Positions 13,791 to 23,095 of a DNA stretch of 64,000 nucleotides are shown piece after piece. This DNA comes from Gammaproteobacteria bacterium (GTDB lineage Bacteria > Pseudomonadota > Gammaproteobacteria > Pseudomonadales > IMCC2047). Within the stretch, counting starts at the first letter, position 1. The number at the start of each line of letters is the position of its first letter. The DNA is taken from positions 248,001 through 312,000 of the forward strand of contig JAJFKB010000014.1 in assembly GCA_021773395.1 (NCBI GenBank), given 5' to 3'. Under the pieces are notes generated by a model. That model ran no database searches. It was not told the origin of the DNA and was given only the letters and a program-made list of their open reading frames with translations. A program made the translations under genes and the position numbers.

Positions 13791-14849
13791 ATGACAAATC
13801 ATCAATCTTCTAACTATAAGAGTATTATCATCTGGCTGTTAATAGTCTGTGCTTTTATTTTCGCAATGGTGGTTGTGGGTGGCGTAACCCGGTTAACCCA
13901 TTCGGGACTTTCTATGGTCGATTGGCGTCCCATCATGGGAGCAATACCCCCGCTAAGCGAGCAGGAATGGCTCCGTACATTTGAAATGTACAAGCAGTAC
14001 CCAGAGTATTTGAAGCTCAATCATGGCATGAGCCTCGGCGAGTTCAAAGGTATCTTTTATTGGGAATTCGGTCACCGGTTGTTGGGACGCACTATCGGGC
14101 TGGTATTTTTTATTCCATTTTTATATTTTTGGCTTCGTAAAAAACTTGATAGGCCTTTACTCAAGAAATTGGGTGTTGCCTTTTTAATTGGCGGACTACA
14201 AGGGCTTATGGGTTGGTACATGGTGATGAGCGGGCTGGTGGATATGCCCAGGGTAAGTCATTACCGGCTTGCGGCACATTTGAGTTTGGCTTTATTCCTG
14301 CTGGCGTATTTGTTCTGGATTATTTTGGGCCTTAAAAATAAGGCTCAGCCGTTGCGAGTTGGTGATGGAGAATGCCAAGGTGTAAGAGGGTTTGCCCTCA
14401 TTACGACCGGTCTGGTTAGCCTGCAGATTATTTATGGTGCCTTTACGGCGGGTTTAAGGGCGGGTTGGGGATATAACACTTTTCCGACCATGAATGGCGA
14501 GTGGATGCCGGATGCTGTGTCCGCCTTATCACCACTTTGGTTGAATCTGGTTGAAAATAATGCGGGGGTTCAGTTTGTTCATAGACTCTTGGGTACCTTA
14601 CTGCTGCTATCTGTAATCGGGTTGTGGAGCAATATTTTTAGAAAAACGTTTAGCGCAAGCCAGAAAACCAGTTTGAATTTACTGCTCTGCTCCTTAATCG
14701 CGCAATACGGATTAGGCGTTTATCTGTTGATTAAAGTAGTGCCCATAGCGGCGGCCTCCTTACACCAGGCAGTAGGGTGTCTGGTTTTACTGGCTGCTGT
14801 AAATGTTAATTTCCAATTTCGCGAGAAAAAAATTAACGGCTTTGCATAA
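13791..14849 (+). CDS. ctaA: heme A synthase, COX15/CtaA family (form without Cys pairs)
   Basis: A 352-residue, eight-helix protein of the COX15/CtaA family, which converts heme O to heme A. The signature GGVTRLTHSGLSMVDWRPIMG and the four expected heme-ligand histidines are present: His95 (EFGHRLLGR), His163 (AAHLSLAL), His264 (QFVHRLLGT) and His325 (ASLHQAVG). It lacks the extracellular Cys pairs, so it resembles the mitochondrial/alphaproteobacterial COX15 type. The upstream GTG at 13785 is an alternative start. Its stop directly abuts the stop of a second, divergent-type CtaA on the other strand. No heme O synthase (ctaB) is in the window. Confidence 0.85.
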   Translation: MTNHQSSNYKSIIIWLLIVCAFIFAMVVVGGVTRLTHSGLSMVDWRPIMGAIPPLSEQEWLRTFEMYKQYPEYLKLNHGMSLGEFKGIFYWEFGHRLLGRTIGLVFFIPFLYFWLRKKLDRPLLKKLGVAFLIGGLQGLMGWYMVMSGLVDMPRVSHYRLAAHLSLALFLLAYLFWIILGLKNKAQPLRVGDGECQGVRGFALITTGLVSLQIIYGAFTAGLRAGWGYNTFPTMNGEWMPDAVSALSPLWLNLVENNAGVQFVHRLLGTLLLLSVIGLWSNIFRKTFSASQKTSLNLLLCSLIAQYGLGVYLLIKVVPIAAASLHQAVGCLVLLAAVNVNFQFREKKINGFA

Positions 14850-15860
14850 TCAGGCCCGCTCTTTGCAAAGGTACATGAGCGCATTAACCAAGCTTAATAG
14901 CAAAAGTGCCGCGACTAGATTGTGGGCTGTAACGAAAACCAGAGGTAGCTGATAATAGATTGAAATTAAGCCAAGCAGCAGTTCGATTAACAGAAATGCT
15001 GCTATGGCCTTTGATGTTGTTGTTAATGCACCGCCGACCTTCATAAGCTTAAAAGCAAAAAAACCAAGAAAGAGCATGCACATGACTGATAAATATCGGT
15101 GCGTCATGTTGATCGTTTGTGCGAACTGGTCGGCGAGCAGAATTGAACCCTGCTGATCAAGGATAAGTTCGCGAGATAAGAAGAAGCTTTCCTTTAAATC
15201 AACGGCTGTTGGCCAAAGCTGGTCGCACAATAGTCTAGAGTTACAAGCGGTTGCCGCAAAATTTGCGCTAACCCAGGCGCCAGAGAGGATTTGTAATGAC
15301 AACAGTATTATCGCCGCGATAGCGAATATTTGCGTGGCTATATTTGTTTTGATTCTGTCTGGAATCAGACTGGATTGACCGAGCCACCATAGTGTCGCCA
15401 ACATAAACATGCCGCCGCCGAGATTTCCCAAGGTAATCCATGGAATAGTTCGAGAGGGTGTTTTATAACCCAAAAGGGCAAGGAAAATAGTTGTACCCAT
15501 TAGCAATATTGCTGCCAGCAGGCCGGGCTGCCCTCTAAATTTTCTTTTAATTGAAATTAAAAAAATCAGCAATATGGTTACACCCAGCGTGCTGGCTATA
15601 AAACGGTGGGCGACACGAGCGCCCTTGTGAGACATTTCGGCGCCTTCCTTGGTGAGTACAGTGATACCCTGTTTTTCAGCTTGTACGCCTATTTGACCGT
15701 AACAATCAGGCCAGGGAGAACAATTCAGGCCTGACTGTGAGAGTCGGATGTAGGCGCTTAAGACAACTGTGCATAGCGTCAATAGAAGAGAGATATAGAT
15801 TAGTGAAGTATATACTCCACTGCGGTTTTCTAAGTTGTTTGTCATTGACTTAGTCATCAT
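14850..15860 (-). CDS. second COX15/CtaA-family protein with Cys pairs and one expected heme His replaced by Asn
   Basis: A 336-residue CtaA-family membrane protein of the Cys-pair type: Cys47/Cys53 in NCSPWPDC and Cys206/Cys212 in CNSRLLCDQLWP. Ligand histidines are visible at His85 (RVAHRF), His254 (NMTHRYLS) and His313 (VTAHNLVA). The second ligand, expected in a HLLGG-like helix, appears as Asn146 in TLGNLGGGMFML by my alignment. If right, one heme site is altered and the protein may not be an ordinary heme A synthase. It converges on the other ctaA gene with no gap and diverges from nirI. Its function could be heme modification for the unusual heme-copper enzymes nearby. Confidence 0.8.
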   Translation of the reverse strand: MMTKSMTNNLENRSGVYTSLIYISLLLTLCTVVLSAYIRLSQSGLNCSPWPDCYGQIGVQAEKQGITVLTKEGAEMSHKGARVAHRFIASTLGVTILLIFLISIKRKFRGQPGLLAAILLMGTTIFLALLGYKTPSRTIPWITLGNLGGGMFMLATLWWLGQSSLIPDRIKTNIATQIFAIAAIILLSLQILSGAWVSANFAATACNSRLLCDQLWPTAVDLKESFFLSRELILDQQGSILLADQFAQTINMTHRYLSVMCMLFLGFFAFKLMKVGGALTTTSKAIAAFLLIELLLGLISIYYQLPLVFVTAHNLVAALLLLSLVNALMYLCKERA

Positions 15861-15904
15861 AATGGTTCGCGGCGCTATCGAGTAAACTATTTAAGGTGGC
15901 TTGT

Positions 15905-15918
15905 TTGATTCGTATCAA
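15905..15918 (+). promoter_or_regulatory. consensus FNR/DNR box with -10, nirI promoter
   Basis: TTGAT-TCGT-ATCAA is a perfect FNR-family palindrome. A perfect TATAAT (15940-15945) follows 21 bases later, the layout of a class II activated promoter, with transcription expected near 15952. The regulator would be Anr/FNR (oxygen) or Dnr/NNR (NO); these cannot be told apart from the site. Confidence 0.85.
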
Positions 15919-15984
15919 GGCCGAGATGATCCTCTCGCCTATAATTCGGTTTGTTAATTTCCAGGTGGAGTTTATCCTAACTAA

Positions 15985-17742
15985 ATGCAAATGCAATCTC
16001 GTCTACATGGGTTATTACCGTTCCTGCAACTAATGATATTGTTGTTGGGCCTGACAGTTTATGCCCAAGCCAGGGCAATTGGGATTACTGATGTTTCACT
16101 CCATCAGGCGGCAATACTAATGGAGGGCATAAACAAATTAGGAGAAATTGATAAGCAAACTCTAGCTCGTCCAGTCTATTCAGATGACCAATTGCTCGGT
16201 TATATTTTTCTGACCAACGAGGTTGCTCCGATACCGGCCTATTCCGGAAAACCTGTCGCTGTATTGGTTGGAGTGAACCTGCAGGCAAAGATTGAAGCTA
16301 TTCAAATCCTCGAACATGAAGAACCAATATTGGTTATTGGAGTGACCGACAAGGATTTGAATGGCTTTACACAGCAGTATCAGCGGCAATCTGTCTATTC
16401 AAAAGTCAGAATTGGCGCCCATAGCAGGGAAGGCTATATAGGAATAGACGGTATCTCGGGTGCAACAATCACTGCAATGGTGTTAAATCGTTCGATTATG
16501 CGGTCTGCACAACGCATTAGCCAATACTACGAGCTACCGAGAGTAAAAGCCAAAAGGGTAGCAGCGGGAAGAGCAACAGCTAAAGCTAAAGAGGTTGTTA
16601 CGTTAGCGGTCGCAGAAGTTAAGAAAAAGGAAACAGAATCCAAACTGCCCGTTATACAAAGTGAGTCAGAGGCTGAAATTGCGGATCAGCCTGCTATGGT
16701 GAAAACTGTATCCCCTGTTCCTGCCGAAGCTCTGAAACAGGATTCCCTACAGGAAAGTCAGGGAAATGACGCTGTAATCAAGAACAAAGCATTTGTGATT
16801 GAAGAGGCGCATTGGTTCAATATAGATGAAGTGTGGCATGAAAAGGGATTTGAATTGTCGGTAATCCTGGCAGCGTTGGCTGTACTCATATTCATTCTTT
16901 TCTTTCAGGATTGGCTGGTAGTTCGGACACGCCTGTTTAGGAGATTACGGCTCGCTTATCTGGTTTTTACGGTTTTATTCATTGGCTACTATTGCATGGC
17001 GCAATTATCCATCATGAATGTACTGGCCTTTATTCAACTGTTGAGTAATGAGTTTACCTGGGAAACACTCATGATCGACCCCCTGATATTTGTGCTTTGG
17101 GGATTTGTCGCGGTCAGTATTATTTTGTGGGGCAGAGGGGTTTATTGCGGCTGGTTGTGTCCTTTTGGGGCGATGCAGGAGCTGATTCATAAAGCAGCCA
17201 AGAGAGTTGGACTCAAATCTTACCAGTTCCCGCAAATGGTGCATGAGCGCCTGTGGGCTATAAAATATATCGTACTCATCTTGTTGGTGGGTGTTTCGCT
17301 GGAGTCACTGGCGACAGCTTCAGCCATTGCTGAAATAGAGCCGTTTAAAACCACCTTTGCATTAAAATTTCAGAGAGAGTGGTGGTTTGTTGCCTATGCG
17401 GTAATCCTGTTGGTGATCTCAGCGTTCAACAGTAAATTTTTCTGTAAGTACCTTTGTCCGCTTGGGGCAGGCCTTAGTTTTGCCACCCGTTTTCGGGTGT
17501 TCGACTGGCTACGCCGTAGAAAAGAATGCGGACGACCTTGCCAAACCTGTGCGGCTATATGTCAAATTTCGGCTATTAAACATACTGGAGAAATTATTGA
17601 TACCGAGTGTCACTATTGCCTTGAATGTCAGGTTGATTACTGGGATGATGGGATGTGTCCGCCGCTCATAGAAAAACGAAAAAAAAGAGAGCGCCGGTCG
17701 CATCGTTCACGTCAGAAAATTGCGGTGCAGCCATTAGATTAA
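15985..17742 (+). CDS. nirI: NirI: NosR-family membrane flavoprotein/polyferredoxin
   Basis: A 585-residue NosR/NirI protein. It has a signal segment and a periplasmic FMN-binding domain with the covalent-flavin Thr motif GISGATIT (Thr161/163). A low-complexity Lys/Ala/Glu linker covers about residues 185-260. Several helices follow, with the CGWLCPFGA and CKYLCPLGA motifs (CxxxCP). The C-terminal cytoplasmic cysteine clusters are CGRPCQTCAAIC and CHYCLECQ...C, for iron-sulfur centres. In Paracoccus NirI is needed for nirS expression or activation and sits next to nirS, as here; NosR itself is usually over 700 residues and next to nosZ. It probably passes electrons across the membrane for NirS maturation or expression. 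A consensus FNR-type promoter precedes it. Confidence 0.88.
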   Translation: MQMQSRLHGLLPFLQLMILLLGLTVYAQARAIGITDVSLHQAAILMEGINKLGEIDKQTLARPVYSDDQLLGYIFLTNEVAPIPAYSGKPVAVLVGVNLQAKIEAIQILEHEEPILVIGVTDKDLNGFTQQYQRQSVYSKVRIGAHSREGYIGIDGISGATITAMVLNRSIMRSAQRISQYYELPRVKAKRVAAGRATAKAKEVVTLAVAEVKKKETESKLPVIQSESEAEIADQPAMVKTVSPVPAEALKQDSLQESQGNDAVIKNKAFVIEEAHWFNIDEVWHEKGFELSVILAALAVLIFILFFQDWLVVRTRLFRRLRLAYLVFTVLFIGYYCMAQLSIMNVLAFIQLLSNEFTWETLMIDPLIFVLWGFVAVSIILWGRGVYCGWLCPFGAMQELIHKAAKRVGLKSYQFPQMVHERLWAIKYIVLILLVGVSLESLATASAIAEIEPFKTTFALKFQREWWFVAYAVILLVISAFNSKFFCKYLCPLGAGLSFATRFRVFDWLRRRKECGRPCQTCAAICQISAIKHTGEIIDTECHYCLECQVDYWDDGMCPPLIEKRKKRERRSHRSRQKIAVQPLD

Positions 17743-17832
17743 AAACAAAGATTAATACCATTTGAATCGAGCTGTTCCAGCGCGAGTTTAGAATACCAAA
17801 AACACTGTGATCGCTGAGTAAAATGTACATTG

Positions 17833-17846
17833 TTGATTTGAGTCAA
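17833..17846 (+). promoter_or_regulatory. FNR/DNR-type box and -10, nirS promoter
   Basis: TTGAT-TTGA-GTCAA has one mismatch to TTGAT-N4-ATCAA. TAGTCT at 17869-17874 lies 22 bases downstream, exactly where a class II -10 is expected. nirS therefore has its own promoter although nirI lies just upstream on the same strand. Confidence 0.75.
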
Positions 17847-17863
17847 TGACTTGTGCGCGGTGA

Positions 17864-19663
<1,800 letters not shown>

Positions 19664-19687
19664 TATCTAGTTAGAAAGTCTTAAAAG

Positions 19688-19722
19688 AGGCGGGCTGCCT
19701 AAAGTAGCCCGCCTTTTTTTTT
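19688..19722 (+). terminator. intrinsic terminator after nirS
   Basis: The stem AGGCGGGCT / AGCCCGCCT has a nine-base loop and is followed by a run of nine or more T. It closes the denitrification island. Confidence 0.9.
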
Positions 19723-19882
19723 GCTATTTGTGTATTTCAGGAAATATTTGGATTCTTGTCTTCTGCCAAAACAGACCATTCCTGATCGATAATGTAGTAA
19801 AATAATCGCGATATGCAGCCGGTGAATGGCGTTAGAGTTTCCCGCCGGTTTGATCTCTAAATAGTAAGGAGTTTAATTCCCA

Positions 19883-21397
19883 ATGACCCTGATTCGTCAA
19901 AATGACCTGATCGAAAGCGTTGCTGATGCACTGCAATACATTTCCTATTACCACCCGCTGGATTTCATTAAGGCGGTGCATGAAGCCTACCTGACAGAGG
20001 AGTCTCAGGCCGCGAAAGACGCAATGGCGCAAATATTAATTAATTCACGTATGTGCGCTGAAGGGAAAAGACCGATCTGCCAGGATACCGGAATTGTGTG
20101 TTTATTTATGAAAATCGGAATGGATGTGCAATGGGAAGAGGGCATGAGCGTTGCCGATATGGTCAACGAGGGAGTGCGAAGAGCTTATAGTTGTCCTGAT
20201 AATGTGCTCCGGGCTTCTATTTTAGAGGATCCGGCAGGCGCACGTAAAAATACCAAAGATAATACACCAGCGGTTATTCATTATGAGTTGGTGCCTGGCA
20301 ATAAGGTTGAGGTACAGCTGGCAGCAAAAGGGGGCGGTTCTGAAAATAAGTCCAAAATGGTCATGCTCAATCCAAGTGATAGTATCTTGGATTGGGTGGT
20401 TAAAACCGTTCCCACCATGGGCGCAGGCTGGTGTCCACCAGGTATGCTGGGGATCGGTATCGGCGGAACAGCTGAAAAGGCAGCATTGCTTGCCAAAGAG
20501 TCTCTGATGGACCCAATTGATATCCATGAATTACGTGAGAGGGGACCTCAAAATAGAGCGGAAGAGTTGCGTTTGGAAATTATGGATGCAGTTAATAACC
20601 TGGGAATCGGTGCCCAGGGGCTGGGAGGTTTAACCACAGTTCTGGACGTGAAAGTGAAGGACTATCCGACTCATGCGGCATCCTTGCCTTTGGTGATGAT
20701 TCCTAACTGTGCAGCAACTCGGCATACTCACTTTACCTTGGACGGTTCTGGTCCAGCACTGCAGGCGCTACCTGATCTGGGTGAATGGCCAGATGTTTCA
20801 TGGGACGTAGGTGATCAGGCGCGTCGTGTAAATCTGGATGGACTAACTCAAGATGATATTCAGGATTGGAAATGTGGTGAAACAGTTCTTCTGTCTGGAC
20901 ATATGTTAACTGGGCGTGATGCTGCTCATAAGCGAATGGTGGAAATGATGGCTCAGGGAGAGTCGCTACCTGTTGATCTCACTAATCGATTTATATACTA
21001 CGTCGGCCCGGTTGATCCGGTGCGTGATGAAGTGGTGGGCCCTGCGGGGCCGACGACGGCAACCCGTATGGACAAGTTCACTGATGTTATGCTGGAAAAG
21101 ACTGGATTGATAGGCATGATCGGTAAAGCGGAGCGAGGGGCTGCGGCAACAGAATCTATTAAAAACCATAAGTCAGTCTATCTGATGGCGGTGGGTGGTG
21201 CGGCATACCTGGTTTCCAAGGCAATCAAAAATGCCAAGGTGGTTGCTTTTCCAGAGCTGGGTATGGAAGCTATTTATGAATTTGAGGTGCAAGATATGCC
21301 TGTCACCGTTGCAGTTGATTCCACCGGTGAGTCGGTTCATCAAACTGGCCCAATACATTGGCAGAAAGTTATAGCAGAGAAATTAACCGTTCAATAG
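19883..21397 (+). CDS. fumA: class I fumarate hydratase ([4Fe-4S])
   Basis: A 504-residue class I fumarase that interconverts fumarate and L-malate in the TCA cycle. The N-terminal part has the iron-sulfur Cys motifs (KRPICQDTGIV, MIPNCAATRHTHF and AGWCPPGMLGIGIGG) and the C-terminal beta domain has the LSGHMLTGRDAAHKR and GPTTATRMDKF motifs. Length and order match FumA/FumB. The ribosome site GTAAGGAG precedes the ATG. It stands alone after the nirS terminator; the gene symbol is by family, since class I paralogues cannot be told apart here. Confidence 0.92.
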   Translation: MTLIRQNDLIESVADALQYISYYHPLDFIKAVHEAYLTEESQAAKDAMAQILINSRMCAEGKRPICQDTGIVCLFMKIGMDVQWEEGMSVADMVNEGVRRAYSCPDNVLRASILEDPAGARKNTKDNTPAVIHYELVPGNKVEVQLAAKGGGSENKSKMVMLNPSDSILDWVVKTVPTMGAGWCPPGMLGIGIGGTAEKAALLAKESLMDPIDIHELRERGPQNRAEELRLEIMDAVNNLGIGAQGLGGLTTVLDVKVKDYPTHAASLPLVMIPNCAATRHTHFTLDGSGPALQALPDLGEWPDVSWDVGDQARRVNLDGLTQDDIQDWKCGETVLLSGHMLTGRDAAHKRMVEMMAQGESLPVDLTNRFIYYVGPVDPVRDEVVGPAGPTTATRMDKFTDVMLEKTGLIGMIGKAERGAAATESIKNHKSVYLMAVGGAAYLVSKAIKNAKVVAFPELGMEAIYEFEVQDMPVTVAVDSTGESVHQTGPIHWQKVIAEKLTVQ

Positions 21398-21433
21398 TTG
21401 GTTTTTACTAAATATCGTTGAGAGTACAGATGC

Positions 21434-21826
21434 TTGGAAAAAGGCTTTGTAGACGAAGTGATTGATCTCCACCGTTTTTTTGAGGTCTGGCTTTCGGGAC
21501 AGGTCGCTCAAACGCTTGAGGTATTTGAGCGGCTGAATAGGGCGCTGGATGACAAGTTTTTTATGATCAGTCCTAGTGGTGGATCGACAGAGAAAGCGGG
21601 GCTGTGCAAACAGCTGTGGCAGGCCCACGGGGCTATCCCGGAGCCTTTTAATATTGAAATAAGAAATGCTCGATGCCGCATACTATCCGATACCCTTGTT
21701 ATGGTTAATTATGAGGAGTGGCAATTTGGTAGCGATACGACTAGCAGGATCAGCAGTGCGCTGATCGAGAAAAATATAGATCGTTATGTATGGTTACAGG
21801 TGCATGAGACATGGATCAAAAGTTAG
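21434..21826 (+). CDS. small NTF2-like (DUF4440-type) protein
   Basis: A 130-residue soluble protein starting from TTG (an ATG four bases earlier is in another frame). It opens with a helix (VIDLHRFFEVWLSGQ), continues with LEVFERLNRALDDKFFMISPSGG and ends in strands ILSDTLVMVNYEEWQFG and DRYVWLQVHETW. This pattern fits the SnoaL/DUF4440 cone-shaped fold used in small-ligand binding or isomerisation. No catalytic residues can be assigned. It sits between fumarase and srkA on the same strand without an obvious operon link. Confidence 0.65.
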   Translation: MEKGFVDEVIDLHRFFEVWLSGQVAQTLEVFERLNRALDDKFFMISPSGGSTEKAGLCKQLWQAHGAIPEPFNIEIRNARCRILSDTLVMVNYEEWQFGSDTTSRISSALIEKNIDRYVWLQVHETWIKS

Positions 21827-21940
21827 TACTGACGAGTGGCGCCGCAGCGCGCAGATAGGATTTTTGACAGAAAAGGGTAGTCAATGAATAGCATAATCAG
21901 CGAGTTGCAGCTCGATTTCACCGCCAACAGTTGTCGTTAG

Positions 21941-22930
21941 ATGCCAACTGAGCCACAGCACCCTTTTGAGGAGCTGACACCGGATTTTTTGCTGGATGCC
22001 ATTGAAAGCCAGGGGTACCTTTGTGACGGACGTCTTTTTCCGCTCAACAGTTACGAGAATAGAGTTTATCAGGTAGGTATCGACGACCAGACTCCATTGA
22101 TCGCTAAGTTTTATCGACCGATGCGCTGGAGCGATGAGCAAATTGCCGAAGAACATCGATTTTGTTTTCAGTTGGCCGATCAGGAATTGCCAGTGGTGGC
22201 GCCCCTGATGAATAGCGACGGTTTAAGCCTGTCAGAATATAAAGGATTTCGTTTTTCTCTTTTCCCGCGTAAAGGCGGACGCGCGCCGGAATTCGATAAT
22301 CTTGATAATCTGCTGATTTTGGGACGACTATTGGGAAGGATCCATTTAATCGGTGCCAGTGAGCCATTTCAACATCGGCCGACATTGGATATTGAGAGTT
22401 ATGGCTATAACAGTGCGCAGCTAATTAGTGAGCGATTTATACCGGCAGAGTTGAAAACGGCCTATGATAGTTTAACAGAAGATTTGTTGAGCCTGATTGA
22501 GCAAATATTTAGTTCGGTCACTGATGTTAGTTACATACGGATTCACGGTGATTGCCATGCGGGAAATATTCTGTGGCGAGATGATAACCCGCATTTTGTG
22601 GACTTTGACGATGCGCGAATGGCACCGGCAGTTCAGGATCTATGGATGTTGTTATCAGGGGATCGCGCGCGCCGAACCGCACAGCTTTCGGAGATTGTTG
22701 AAGGTTATAGTGAATTCTATGACTTTCATCCCAAAGAGTTACGTCTGGTGGAGGCACTTAGAACGTTGAGGATTATGCATTACGCGGCTTGGCTGGCCAG
22801 AAGATGGGCTGATCCAGCCTTTCCCATGCATTTTCCATGGTTTAATACAGTGCGCTATTGGAGCGAACATGTTCTGGAGCTGCGAGAGCAGTATTCTGCA
22901 CTGCAGGAACCGCCACTTGAGATTAGCTGA
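21941..22930 (+). CDS. srkA: stress response kinase A (YihE/RdoA family)
   Basis: A 329-residue protein of the aminoglycoside-phosphotransferase-like Ser/Thr kinase fold. The ATP-lysine region is TPLIAKFYRP, the catalytic loop is IRIHGDCHAGNILW and the Mg-binding loop is PHFVDFDDARMAP. The opening SYENRVYQVGI is typical of SrkA/YihE, which counteracts stress-induced cell death in E. coli. Length (328 in E. coli) and motifs match well. Confidence 0.9.
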   Translation: MPTEPQHPFEELTPDFLLDAIESQGYLCDGRLFPLNSYENRVYQVGIDDQTPLIAKFYRPMRWSDEQIAEEHRFCFQLADQELPVVAPLMNSDGLSLSEYKGFRFSLFPRKGGRAPEFDNLDNLLILGRLLGRIHLIGASEPFQHRPTLDIESYGYNSAQLISERFIPAELKTAYDSLTEDLLSLIEQIFSSVTDVSYIRIHGDCHAGNILWRDDNPHFVDFDDARMAPAVQDLWMLLSGDRARRTAQLSEIVEGYSEFYDFHPKELRLVEALRTLRIMHYAAWLARRWADPAFPMHFPWFNTVRYWSEHVLELREQYSALQEPPLEIS

Positions 22931-23009
22931 AGGCCATTGGTAATTGACTGCACTATTGTCTGCTAGGGATTGGGTAGGCCCAAGCTCTAATAGAAATATA
23001 CGAACTCTT

Positions 23010-23075
23010 CCACTTCAGCTCCCACCCAGAGAAACGTATTACACCTTTCTCCCGCATTGGGAAGGGCTGAAGTGG
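23010..23075. repeat. inverted repeat between srkA and the TonB receptor gene
   Basis: CCACTTCAGC (23010-23019) is repeated in inverted form as GCTGAAGTGG (23066-23075) around a 46-base loop containing CTCCCACCC and a CTCCCGCATTGGGAAGG hairpin. It lies between two convergent genes and could be a structured 3' end or remnant repeat. No clear T-run follows. Confidence 0.4.
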
Positions 23076-23095
23076 AGGTTCCCAGCCGAACACTT

